Made by a program: the position numbers and the translations under genes. Positions 1 to 10,617 of a DNA stretch of 64,000 bases are shown piece after piece. Below the pieces are notes generated by a model that was not told the DNA's origin, did not search any database, and worked only from the letters and a program-made list of their open reading frames with translations. Source of the DNA: Rhynchopus euleeides (taxonomy: Eukaryota; Euglenozoa; Diplonemea; Diplonemida; Diplonemidae); contig OY723301.1 in NCBI GenBank assembly GCA_963210315.1, forward strand, positions 1,860,001 through 1,924,000, in the 5' to 3' direction. Each line of letters opens with the position of its first letter. Position 1 is the first letter of the stretch.

Positions 1-20
1 CTCTCTCTCTCTCTCTCTCT
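1..20. repeat. (CT)10 microsatellite at window edge
   Basis: Pure CT dinucleotide run at the first base of the window; its full length is unknown because the window cuts it. Confidence 0.95.
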
Positions 21-2009
21 TCTTCCTCATGACTGTGATTCGGCTTGCGGTGAAAGCCACATGTCCCTCAGCAAGGCAGTGCAGAAGGGGCGAGATATCA
101 CACACGGAGCTAAGGCAGTGGGAATGCTGTGTGTAGGGCGGAAGGGGTGTGTCTGGGGGAGCAGAGAGATCAAGGCAAAAGAAACCCCCCCCCCCCCCCC
201 TCCGTCTGCTGCCTCTCTCTGCCCCATCCACACCCCTCCCCCCCCATCCCCCCCTCCTCACACACACTCCCGCCCATTTCTCCTGTTCTGTGCCCTCACT
301 CACTGCACGCAGCCTTTCTGTCTGGGGCGGCAGCTGCCTGGGTGTGTCTTGTCGTATTGATGCAGTCGGGGGTAGGGTGGGGTGGGCGGCTTGCTGCGGG
401 AAGTAGGATGTTGCGGGAGGTTTTTGGAGGTGTGGGGACCTCCCCATCCACCCACCTTGCGCACCCTGCTTCATCAGCCCACCTTCATGCCCTCCCCTCC
501 CCCCCTCTCCTCTCTTCTAAGACAAGACATATGCGCCTCTGACCGATGATATACCTGAAGTAATCTAAAACCCCCCCCCCCACCACCACCCCCTCCCCCC
601 CTGTTGTTTGCAGTACACACAGTACCATGTCCATTTCCACAAGAGGGGTTGCACGGTGGGTCTCTCAAACAGAGCTTTTCCGATGCCTTCCCCTGATGGG
701 GGAAAGGCGTCGGGGGCTGCCGAATCCAAGGGGGGTGGGGGTGGGTGGGGAGGTCTTGGACAACCTCCCTCTCCTCCTTTCCCCCCCCCCTTTTTTTTCA
801 GCTCCCGATGTCCTTTCTGGGGTCTCCACCGTGTCGACGCCGGGATTTTCCCTTTATTCGTCTCCCCTGCCCTCCCTCCCCTCCCCACCCCCGGCAGCCG
901 TGGTGGTGTCGCACAACCTCCAAGTTGGCTGGATGTGATCAAAGCAGAAAATCGCATGCATACATGATAGCCTCCCACTCGTCTGCCTGAGCACTTACAC
1001 CGGGATATTTTGTTTTTTTTGCATTGTATTGGGTGGTACCCTCCGCTCGGAAAGTGGCGGCCATCCCCCTCTCATTAAAGTTCAGTGCCATTCACTGCTG
1101 TGCCGAAAAATGGCGCGATATTCCCCTTGTTGTTTTCACACAGGACGGATCGATACCGCCCCACCCGCCCCATCCAGTTTTGCCCAATATTAAAGCCTTG
1201 TGGGTGAAACAGTGTGCGGTGTATGGGTGTGGGTGTCCCCGTTGGCGACTCCCCCTCCCCCCTTTTGGATGCTATGACACCAGTTACGCACATTTCCACA
1301 GATGAGTGCCTTGACGTTTGATCATGAGAACCAAAGAACGTTTTTGCATACCATCACAGCCTAATTGCCCACACAGTACAACAACACAACACAGGCCGGA
1401 AAAAGCACTGGATTTCAGACACAACCTGCATAACGAGTGAAGGGTGATCATTCTTGTGCTCCCTTCAAATTCTATTTCACTTCCCCCCTTTTGGATGCCT
1501 TGCGTAGGGGGAGGTTATGGCGTTCGGGGGATATGTGCCTGAGTTGCCTGTAGGGGGTCCTCCCACCACCCACCCACCCGCTCCCTTCTTCAGTCCTCCT
1601 GTGGCACATGCGCAGATGTCGGTATCCCGAAGGGGTCGTCGTTGGATACCCGCCAAACCACCACCACCACCCCGAACAGGCGATTGTACACAATACGCCG
1701 TCCTGTCAGCGTAATCCCAAATCTACACTGCGCAGTTGCTCTACAACACCCAGAGAATCACACACACACACCTCACACACTTCACACTTTTGCTGAACAG
1801 AAATATCTGAGAACTAACACACAATCTCTGAGAACACACCAGCACACACACACACAGATCACACGGGAGCCCCCCGTTTCGTTCTTTTCCCCCGTGGAAA
1901 AAAGGAGCAAAAAAAACTCCCCTCTCCCCCACACCAACACACACACAGTGCCCTACTAGTTCACCGCAAACAACACCACCCGAAAAAAATTACCACACGC
2001 CTTCATTTT
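21..2009. other. Intergenic, pyrimidine-rich, no gene seen
   Basis: This stretch holds C-runs of 10 to 14 bases near 185, 570 and 780, and CA-rich DNA at 1755-1950. Short open frames here are proline/serine/histidine-rich translations of these tracts with no recognisable domain. Pyrimidines dominate the plus strand, the same strand as the gene that follows. Confidence 0.7.
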
Positions 2010-2126
2010 TCTGACGGCACATCGACAGACTCTCTCCCCCCTTCTTTAGTTTACCCCCCCATTTTTCCTCTTACTCTTCTCACACCACCACCCAGCGCTA
2101 CCACCGGCCCCCACTTCGCCGTTGCA
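2010..2126 (+). promoter_or_regulatory. Candidate trans-splice acceptor and 5' leader
   Basis: Dense pyrimidine tracts lie just upstream of the kinase-like start codon and are followed by AG at 2048-2049 and 2094-2095. In euglenozoans a polypyrimidine tract followed by AG marks the spliced-leader addition site. The assignment depends on the organism guess; in other eukaryotes this would be an ordinary CT-rich leader. Confidence 0.35.
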
Positions 2127-3158
2127 ATGCTGTTCATGGGCTCGGAGCCTGTCAGCCCTGTGATGGGGCTCAGCAGGGGGCTTGTGTACCCTTCGGACGA
2201 GGAGGTGATGCAGGGTGCGGCTTCGACGTCCTCCGCATCATCTGTGGTGTCGTGCGACGAGGTGGCGCCCCTCGCCCTGGCGGGGCTGATGCTCGGCGGA
2301 GCTGATGCTGACGAGATCTGCGACACCAACGGCTGCGCCACGCCGGAATGCACGACGCCGCGCCACCTCGATTACTTCTCGGCGCACAGCGGGACCCCCA
2401 TGTCCGCCATCCCCTCCACACCCATGAAGCGCATCCCAGGCCGTAGCCACGCCATCTTCAACAAGGGGCACCGCTCGCCGAAGCATGTGGCGCATGCTGG
2501 CACCTCCTCCCCCTTCAGCAGCTGCTCCGACCTGCTCCTGGGTGAGGACATCTACTTCCGCGAGGAGTGCAAACAGAACCCCTTCCTGAAGGGGCACGGC
2601 TGCCCGTCTGGCGGCGTGCAGTCGTGCCGCCACCTCTTTGCGGGGTGCGCCACGCTGCACGGCAGGTTTGTCGTGGCTGGCGTGGCGCAGCGCTGCGCAG
2701 CACCCCAGGGCACCTCTGTGCTGGAGGTGGTGAACCGGCTGGACGGCGCGGAGTACTGCATCATCGCATCGCGTGCGGAGGGGAAGGCTGCGGGCAGGCT
2801 GGCCTCGCTTTCTACCGCATCCGAGTCGGTGGCACAATACTTCGATGCCTGGGTGGAGCAGGGCTTCCTCTTCGTGCAGGTGGAGCGCATGTCTCTGACC
2901 CTGCAGGACGTCGTCTCCGAGGCTGCGGCGGAAGCCGCAGGCATGTCGCTCGAGGCGGTGTGTGGGGCCCTCGAAGGCCTCCATGCTGTGGGTGTCTCGT
3001 TCAACGGCAGCATCGACCCCTCGCATGTGTTTGTGACGCGTGGCGGGGTGCTGAAGTTCCTCACGCCGTACATCGGTGCTTCCGCTGGAGTGTCGCCGGT
3101 TTCCGCGGCGTGTGACAGCGATTTCGACCGTGCGTTTGAGCTGTTCGAATGCCTGTGA
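2127..3158 (+). CDS. WEE1/MYT1-like pseudokinase
   Basis: The 343-residue intronless ORF begins at the first ATG after the pyrimidine tract. Residues 1-145 look disordered and Ser/Thr/Pro-rich, with several TP sites (CTTP, SGTP, PSTP). From NPF at 151 it follows the WEE1/MYT1 pattern: VNRLDGAEYCI (202-212) matches the beta-3 region, VAQYFDAWVEQGFLFVQ (235-251) matches the family's VRYYSAW-type stretch, then LTLQDVV and LHAVGV. The catalytic residues are gone: the beta-3 Lys aligns with Ile212, the HLDIKPAN loop reads NGSIDPSH, and DFG reads TPY (313-315). The protein stops 28 residues after that, so most of the C-lobe is absent. WEE1-family kinases inhibit CDK1 by phosphorylation; this protein cannot be an active kinase by known rules and could be a scaffold or decoy. 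High GC3 and long open frame favour a real gene. It is the only clear host gene in the window. Confidence 0.72.
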   Translation: MLFMGSEPVSPVMGLSRGLVYPSDEEVMQGAASTSSASSVVSCDEVAPLALAGLMLGGADADEICDTNGCATPECTTPRHLDYFSAHSGTPMSAIPSTPMKRIPGRSHAIFNKGHRSPKHVAHAGTSSPFSSCSDLLLGEDIYFREECKQNPFLKGHGCPSGGVQSCRHLFAGCATLHGRFVVAGVAQRCAAPQGTSVLEVVNRLDGAEYCIIASRAEGKAAGRLASLSTASESVAQYFDAWVEQGFLFVQVERMSLTLQDVVSEAAAEAAGMSLEAVCGALEGLHAVGVSFNGSIDPSHVFVTRGGVLKFLTPYIGASAGVSPVSAACDSDFDRAFELFECL

Positions 3159-3845
3159 TGCGGGAGAGAGGGTAGGGAAAGCGTCCCCCTCCGTGTCTGA
3201 GAGGGTTCGGAATGGAGAAGAAAAACCATCGCCGTTTCTCCCCCGGATTTTTCTGGGGGGGGGAGGCAACACCCGAGGGGGAGGGGAGGGTTGATGCCAT
3301 GCAATGGCGCGGGGGGTTTTTTTTGTCAAAGAATTCCAGAAAAGAAATCTCCAAGAAAAAATACACTGTATCTGGTTTGGCGCGAAGTGGCAGCAGCAGC
3401 AGCAGCATCAGCATCAGCATCGGTGGAAAATCCATAGAAGGCCGAGGAGGGGGGGGGGGGGAGATGGGGGGCCAGTTTGCGGGGTTGCGCATGCAGGGGC
3501 CAAACACATAAACGGGATTTTCATCCCCCCACCACCACCACCCCCCCCTCCAACACCAACTCCTTTCGCTTTCCTTTTGCTGCGGTATCTGATATGCTTT
3601 TGGATCGCAGCGGACGTTTATATGCTGTAATCATTTCAGGGTGATGACAGGAAGGGTGGGTGGGCGACACTACTCCTGTCTGCCCCACCACACGCACCCC
3701 CCCTCTCTCTCTCTCTTTTTCTCCCCATTCGTACAAACGAAGAACTGAACTCCAAGGGGGGGTGGGGGTTTAGGGGTGACTGCACTCCAAAATATAAAAG
3801 ACAAACGAGACACTGCAAAATGCCACCGTGCAACGCAACAAAGAA
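3159..3845. other. 3' flank and intergenic with microsatellites
   Basis: No coding potential seen. It contains a CAG/CAT triplet tract at 3390-3421 and CCA/C-run DNA at 3525-3550. The kinase-like 3' UTR must lie here, but no poly(A) site can be called. Confidence 0.6.
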
Positions 3846-5042
3846 TCAGGGGATAAGATAGGTCTGGTTTTCCGGTTTTCAAAACCAGGGTTTCCCGGTT
3901 CCCGGTTTTCTGGAAAAAAAAAAAGGTCGGTCTCATTTTTGGCGGTTTTTTGTGACTTTGGGACAGTAAAACAGTCAGAAAAAACGCCATAAAAAAATAG
4001 AAAGTGACCCCATCGTGATCCGCACAGAGCCCAAATAGTCCAAAGAAGGCAGAGAAGCGGAGAAGAAAAAATGGACCTAGCGGGTGGCCCGGTGGGTGGT
4101 GATGCCCTCGTCATGCAGGTCTCTTCTGTTTTGAAGGTGCACACATGGTGGACTCCAGCCACCATGTCTAAGAGGGAGTCTAAGACTGCAGTCTGTACTG
4201 GAGACGGGAGTCTATTTTCCAGCTAGTTTACGCTCAGACTCCCGCTAGTTGAGACTCATGGGAGACACGGTGTACTCCAGCGGAGGTAGGGTAACCTCCG
4301 CTGGAGTTCACCGTGTCGTCTGCCTCTGTGCAGCGTCACTCGGTGCCATCGAATACATGGCGACAGCCCACCAACTCGAGACAGATCTGCTTGTCTGGAG
4401 GGCTGAGACGAGAACACGAACGACTTTCAAGCAGTCTTGAAGGTCGCCAAGCCTATTGGGGGCAACTAACAGATGAGATTTGTTTGTTGCCTGTCGTCAC
4501 AGCTAGGTGCCCATCTCCTCGAAAACTCTCGTCTAGGCTCTACGTGGCGGAGATCTCGTGGACCCTTTGGCCATGACAAGGTCTGCCGTGCATCCACTCC
4601 ACCCACAACGCACACCTGTCACGAGTGGTCGCTCCCACGTCCTCCTCCACCCTGAAGGTTGAACCCTCAAGGACCAGTGATCTCCTGCTGGCCGGGCTGC
4701 GATACAGTGAAGCCTTCCTACTTACAAGCGAATCCAGACTGTAGGGAACAGATGTTCACTACCGTGGCCTCCGGCGGCTGGGGGGCTCCGCCCCCCAGAC
4801 CCCCCTGCGTAAAAACATTGCACCAGACCGGTTTTTTGGCCGAGAGTCCAAACTTTCAAAGCAGCTGCTGCGCCTGCCCCACCAAGCAGCCTCAGTACGA
4901 CAGGACGCGCGCAGGCACTGGGCCCTCTCAGATTCTGGGAGGGTTTGCGCGGGTCGCGCGCGCCGAAGGCGCGCGCGAAAAATTTTCAAAACCAGAAAAA
5001 CCGGAAAACGGCGCCAGAAAAAAAGTCTATCTTATACCCTGA
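3846..5042. mobile_element. Element G: non-coding TIR element, 5-bp TSD
   Basis: The left end TCAGGGGATAAGATAG is repeated inverted at the right end with one mismatch (TCAGGGTATAAGATAG read on the minus strand). AAGAA flanks both ends (3841-3845, 5043-5047), giving a 5-bp target duplication. Degenerate inverted similarity (TTTTCCGGTTTT, CAAAACCAG) continues inward. No ORF supports a transposase, so it is probably non-autonomous. An old fragment of the C-type arm sits inside it. Confidence 0.6.
4141..4315. repeat. Relic of C-family terminal arm
   Basis: It contains TGGTGGACTCCAGC and the words GGGAGTCT and CTCCCGCTAG typical of element C ends. At 4266-4315 there is a 50-bp palindrome running from CACGGTGTACTCCAGCGG to a matching inverted end CACCGTG. 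It resembles two C ends fused head to head after internal loss. Confidence 0.55.
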
Positions 5043-6464
5043 AAGAATACGGGTTGAAAAAAAACATGGAATTGTTCAAACCGTTTTCGAGATGGGCAGT
5101 TTTCTTTTTCTTGCAGGCAAAGGCACAGGGCAGTCCCGATGATATGATGGGCCTGTGCCGTCACACCTGTGGGCACTTTGCTTTGGCACAGCGAGGGAGA
5201 GCCAAAAGGCACACCACACCCCCTCTCTCGCCTTCATGTCTTTATGGTTTTATTGCCGCTTTTATTTATTTTTTTTGCCAACACAAGGATAGAGCTGGAT
5301 TCTTCTAGCACAACCCCTCTCTCTTTTCTCTCTTCAGCCCCGCCTTTCTCTCTCAAAACGACAATAGAAAAAAAATGTGCCCCGTTGAAACACGACATGG
5401 CACTGCCCTCCCTGACCACCGGACACTATCTGCACACACGAATGAAGAGGTGGTTTACCTCTTCTTCAACTCCACCAACCCCCCCCCCCCCCCCCCCTGA
5501 CCGCCACCTCACCTGGTTTCGGGGGATAGTAGGGGAGGGGCTTGGTTATCCTGTCAGAACACAGGCCGAGCAGCCCGCTCAGGCCTCGAACACCACTCCC
5601 TTGCAGAGCGATCGAATGGGATGGGGGGGAAGAGCGAGTGAGAGAGAGAGAGAGAGAGGGGAGAGGGGAGAGGGAGAGATGTACATTTTTTTATTTATTA
5701 TGTTGCTCGGCTCACCCCCCCTTCCCTTCTCCCCCGACCCCCCCCCCCCCCTGTCTGTATCTTATACCTTCTTTTCCTACATCTCCCCCGCCCCCCTCCC
5801 CCCCACTCACCCACCCACCACTAGTTTACCTATTTCTTCTACTTCACTAACCCCCCCCCCTCCCCACCCGCCACCTTTCTCTATCCCTTCACTACTTAAT
5901 ACTCGCGACTCCCTACCTCACCTGCCACCCCCATCCCCCTACCCTTTCCCACCTCCCCCCCCCTCTCCCACCATCTCCCCCCTCACCTGTTGAGCGTGTG
6001 CCCTTCTAACCACCGCACGCGAGGCTTGGAGGGAGGTGGTACGGAGAGAGGGAGAGGGGGGGGGTGAGGAGAGGGATATGGGTGGTGATGGCTGGGTTTG
6101 GTTGGGTTGGGGGGGGGGGGGTGGGGGAGGAGAGGCAAATCAAAAAAATATATGGTGGGCGATCCTGCCCATCTTTTCTCTCTCTCTCTCTCTCTCGTTG
6201 GTGTGTTTCTGCCCCCCCAGTGGCTGGGGTAATTTTCTGGGGGGTCGCTTACAGCCCGGGGGGGGGGGGGGCTGGCGTGCAGGGTGCAGGCAGCGCGCGC
6301 AAATGCGGCCTGTTTCCGGGTGCCCGCGCGCTCCCGGCGACCGTGCACCCGAGGTGCACGGTTTGGGCTGAATCCGGGTGACGTACGAGTAGGGCTCCCA
6401 CCCTGAAAATGGGCTACCTGCGGTCACTCCAGGTACCTGACATCACCCGAAAGTGACCCAAAAT
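5043..6464. other. Intergenic with microsatellites
   Basis: No gene seen. Contents are a (GA)n tract at 5640-5659, C-runs near 5485 and 5740-5960, a G-run at 6109-6121, a (CT)n tract at 6178-6196 and a G-run at 6260-6271. The long proline/serine frames are products of these tracts. Confidence 0.65.
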
Positions 6465-7340
6465 CAGCGGGACCCCCTCCTCGGGTGTTCCGAAACCCCT
6501 TTCTTTTGACTATTTGGAATCTGTGCGGATCGTAGTGGGGTCACACTGTGGGTCGAGGTGTCAAGCTTCACCCATGAAATGTGGGTCTGATTCAGGGTCT
6601 GGTCATAGGAGGCTGGCCCCAGGAGGATGTGACTGGGAGGCAGCCACACCAGCCCACCCACCCAGCGGGACCCCCTCCTCGGGTATTCCAAAACCCCGTT
6701 CTTCTGAACGTTTGGAACTTTTGCGGATCGTAGTGGGGTCACTTTGTGGGTCTAGGAGCCAAACACCGTCCATGAAATGTGCCTCTGGTTCAGGGGCTGG
6801 TCCTAAGGGAATGTGACTGGGAGGCAGCCACACCCACCCACCCAGCGGGATCCCCTCCACGGGTGTTCCAAAACCCCTTTCTTTTGAACGTTTGGAATTT
6901 GTGCGGATCACAGTGGGGTCACTTTGGTGGTGTGCGAGCCAAGCATCACCCATGAAACACGGGTCTAGTTCAGGGGCTGGTCAGCGTGGCTGGGAGGCAG
7001 TCAGCCCACACCCCACCCCACCCACCCAGTGGGACCCCCTCCTCGGGTGTTCCAAAACCCCGTTCTTTTGAACGTTTGGAATTTTTGCGGATCACAGTGG
7101 GGTCACTTTGGTGGTGTACGAGCCAAGTTTCGCCCATGAAACGTGGGTCTGGTTCAGGGACTGGTCATGGGTGAAGGTGGCTGGGAGGCAGCCACCTTCA
7201 CCAGCCCACACCCCACCTACCCACCCAGCGGGACCCCCCCCCCTCGGATTTTCCAAAAACCCGTTCTTTGGGATATTTGGGATCCGTGCGGATTGTGGTG
7301 GGGTCATTTTGGCCATGGGGTGCCTATTGACACCACTTAC
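6465..7340. repeat. Tandem repeat, unit 180-200 bp, about 4.5 copies
   Basis: The anchor GCGGGACCCCCTCC or a close variant recurs at 6467, 6665, 6845, 7029 and 7228. Each unit also carries CGGATCGTAGTGGGGTC-like and CACCCATGAAATGTGGG-like blocks and a CCACCCACC tract. A second locus lies at 16513-16770. It is non-coding satellite-type DNA. Confidence 0.8.
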
Positions 7341-7615
7341 TGGGAAATGCCAATTGGGTAAAAGTACCCCCCCCCCCTGTACAGGTACAAGGGGGGGGGG
7401 TCCTTTCCTACAGGTGCGGGAGGTAGCCAGTGTACCCCCCCCCCCTAGGGGGGGGTTAAGTCCATTTTTTGCGTCCCAGGGCAACTTTTCCAAAAATCGA
7501 GCACAACACCTCGTCATGGGGTTTCTCGCACCCTAGGTAGGTCTGAGGCGCAAAATACCACATCAGACCACCAATATAGCCCTATCCGAGGCATTTCTCG
7601 GGTATGGCTATAGGG

Positions 7616-8600
7616 GTGGCAAGGGGTTTGTACCTGAGGCTTTTGTAGGCAAGGGGTTGCACCAAAAAAATTTTGAAACTACCTGAAGTGCGGTGATACA
7701 GAGGCACGAGGCCTCGCCGGAGATGTCCCGATTCAACCCGTACTCCATCCGGATGTGGCGCCGCCTCTGCTGCCCTGCCCAGATCCACCCCAGACCCTCC
7801 TGGAAGCACACCCTCCGCAGGTGCCCGGACAGCACTGCGGGAAGGGTCTTCCTGTGGATCGGGTGCCCTCGGATGCCCGTGTGGTTCCTCTGACGCTCGG
7901 CTGCCCAAGAGAAGCCAGTGTGCTTCGGCGGAGGCTGTGTCCAGGCGATGATGTCCAGCTCGTTGACGGTGTCGGTCAGGTTGTCCGCGTTAGGTCAGGT
8001 TGTCTGCGGCGCCCAAAGGCTGACCCGGCTTGCGTTGGGGGGTGCGGCTCGGATTCTGCAGTCACGTTTGCGTGGGCGGGTGAGGAGCCCCTCCAGAACA
8101 GAAGAGGACACGAAGGATCCTGGCGGCTGACAGCTGCCATGCGCTGCTGCGGAGGAACCGTATCAGCGACTGGATCAGAATCATGACAATCAGAAGGCCT
8201 CATAGACTCCCCAGTACAGTACTACTGCGCTTTGGGTGCAGCAATACTGGACGCCTCGGCGTGCTGACGAGGGCCAACCATCACCGGAAAAATATTAGTG
8301 TGACTCTCCTACTGACCAAGAGCTTCCCATCGCTCGAGAGCAGGCAGAAGAACGCGATCAGGCTCATGAGGTGTGCTGGCTGTGTACTGCACAGCACCAC
8401 AAAGGGGGTGTAGCTACGCACTTTTCTGAAGCCCAAAAAAGCTGAATTGGTGACCATCAGTGAGGAAATTGGCCTTCCCTACGGCAATATACTGAGAACA
8501 GACCTGAAAGAGACGATTGTCAGCGATCGGCTGGCACAGGACATGCCGAGCGGTCGGGCATGTCGTACTGGCCCTGCCTGAGGTACAAACCCCTTGCCAC
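7616..8600. mobile_element. 985-bp inverted-repeat element, no TSD seen
   Basis: A 25-bp end starting GTGGCAAGGGGTTTGTACCT is found inverted at 8576-8600 with one mismatch. A partial second copy (GGCAAGGGGTTGCACC) follows the left end. The interior has a GC-rich stretch (7690-7900) with open frames on both strands but no recognised domain. No clear target duplication is present, so this could be a foldback element or an inverted duplication. Confidence 0.45.
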
Positions 8601-8915
8601 AAAAAAACATAGGCGAAAAAAACCGTTTCTTGGCCTCAAAACCCCCAGTTCAGCTGGTTTCCACCGATTTTGGGCCATATTGGACCGATTTCCAGCCATT
8701 ACCAGCCCCTACGGGGCTCAGAGGCGGTATGTGAAAATTTGACCTCCTGGGACAGCTTAACCCCCCCCCCCCCCTGGCCCCCCCCCCCCCCCCCGTCCCC
8801 CACTTTGTGAGGGACCCCCCCCCCCGACCAGGGTGGGGGTCACCCAAAATTTCGAGGAAATCCTGGTGTCACCCTGAAAACCTGGGTCGCCAGCCTGACC
8901 TCAGCCCGCGGGGAG

Positions 8916-8968
<53 letters not shown>
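8916..8968. repeat. Poly(C) homopolymer, 53 bases
   Basis: An uninterrupted run of C on the plus strand. Runs this long form i-motifs and G-quadruplexes in vitro and are error-prone to sequence, so the exact length may be unreliable. Confidence 0.9.
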
Positions 8969-8970
<2 letters not shown>

Positions 8971-10249
8971 CCAGCCCCCCTGCTTACAGTACCCCGGCGT
9001 TAAGCCAGCCACTGGCCCCCCCCCCCCTGGATATATCCTCGGCAAACAAAGAAACGCGCAGTGCATCGTGCTGTGCAGGGCGGGGAGAGAGGTTTTCTTC
9101 CTTATTTTGCGTTGGGGGGGGGGGGGGTGGGGAGGTGGGAGGGGGAGGGGGGGCGAACGCGTCTTCAAAAATGACATACACGTGTGGTTAACCTCCTCCC
9201 CTCCCCACCCTCCGCCACCAACATCGGGCTGCGTCCCTAGCGAAGCAGCTCCTGTTTGACTTCATTTGTTCGGGGGGGGGGGTGACAGTAGGGATCACAT
9301 CAAAGAGTTCCGTCGAGGGCCATCTCTTCCACGGCCAAAATCGTTCAAATCGTTCAAGAGTAGGGTGTGCTCAATGTGCTCTCAACACTGCTAAAAGAGA
9401 TTCACGTGTGTGTGTACAGATATATCGGGGGGAGGGTGGGTAGGTGGGTGGCCTTAATACCCGACGTGAAACGTTGGCAAACCAACAAAAAAAAATAGCC
9501 CGAGACAACAGCCCCCTCCTCACTAAGGGGCTGAGAGACACGGGTGAGAAGAAATAATTGTTCAAAAGATACCATGGCGGTCGTCGATACCAAAAAAAAC
9601 CACATTGTCAAGTCGTATAATGCCCGCAGCTTCACAGGATGGCTGCTGACCGATTTATTGCAAATCGTTTTCTGATTGATGGTTGCTGGTTGCTGCTGCT
9701 GCTGCTGCTGTTATTCGGCCATAAGGGCCTCGGAAGGGGAACAGAATGGTGGCGACAACACTGAGGTGTGCGTCGCGTCTGAGTGGGGGGGGGGGTGGGG
9801 GGGGAGGGGGGAGAGAGGAGGGGGGGGGGAATAGAAACGAAAATCGTTCAAAAAATAAGCACTCACACATACCTCTTCCCCTCGAGACCCCGCCACACAA
9901 ACCCCCTCTTGCAGGATTCTTGCTAAAAATCCTGCCTGGCTACCGTACCCACTCCCACATCGCCCCCTCCCCCCATCCCGCCCCCGTTCTTCTTTTGGAG
10001 GGGTTACTTTTCCCTGGTGTTTTGAGCTTTCTTGATCATGATCAAATAATCCAGGGATTACCCTCCCCCTTCCCCCTGCCCCCCCCATCGCTTCTCTATA
10101 CCTCCGCCCCCCTCCACCCCCACCTCCCCTCGATCTGCCCCCCTTCCCCACGCCAGGCCGCCCATGTGTTGCCGTTCTATTTATTCAGGACACCACCAGT
10201 GCAATGCAAGGGGGTTTCCTTTGGAAAAGCAAAGGCAATGGGTTGGCTT

Positions 10250-10335
10250 TTTTTTGAACGATTTGAACGATTTTTGGCCGTGCTCGTCGCGTCCCCCGGT
10301 GAGGGGGGACGCTGTTTCGTGTTCTCCTTGCCGCA
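10250..10335 (-). repeat. Dispersed hairpin repeat, copy 1
   Basis: On the minus strand it reads ACACGAAACAGCG, then a C-run/CTCAC/G-run hairpin, then CACGGCCAAAA and AATCGTTCAAATCGTTCA. It is closely similar to the copy at 63300-63376. Confidence 0.65.
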
Positions 10336-10617
10336 CGGAGGCATTGCCTTACGTCGCCTCTTCCTCTTTTCCTTTATGGGCGGGTTAGTCTGGCTCAGAG
10401 GGCGGGACCGTGCTGATATGCACAGTGACGACTCTCCCTTTTTTTGTTGTGCCCGCCTCCTGCCGAGTCGTGGCTGCTGCCTCTCAGACTGGGGGCGGGC
10501 GGTCGCCGACGCTGACGCGCCTGGCGGCCCGTGGAAAGTGACGTGGGTCTGGGGGTGGGGGGGGGGGTGCTGGGGTGTCAGGCCGAAGCCCTTGACCGCT
10601 GTTGATTTTTGCAGGTT

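Larger units (their letters stand above)
8601..10567. other. Intergenic, homopolymer-rich
   Basis: No gene is supported. Contents include C-runs at 8759-8825, the long poly(C) described separately, G-runs at 9113-9160 and 9782-9832, a (GCT)n tract at 9690-9710, and AATCGTTCA motif copies at 9339-9357. The plus-strand frame at 9746-10633 is antisense to LINE sequence at its end and low-complexity at its start. Confidence 0.6.
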
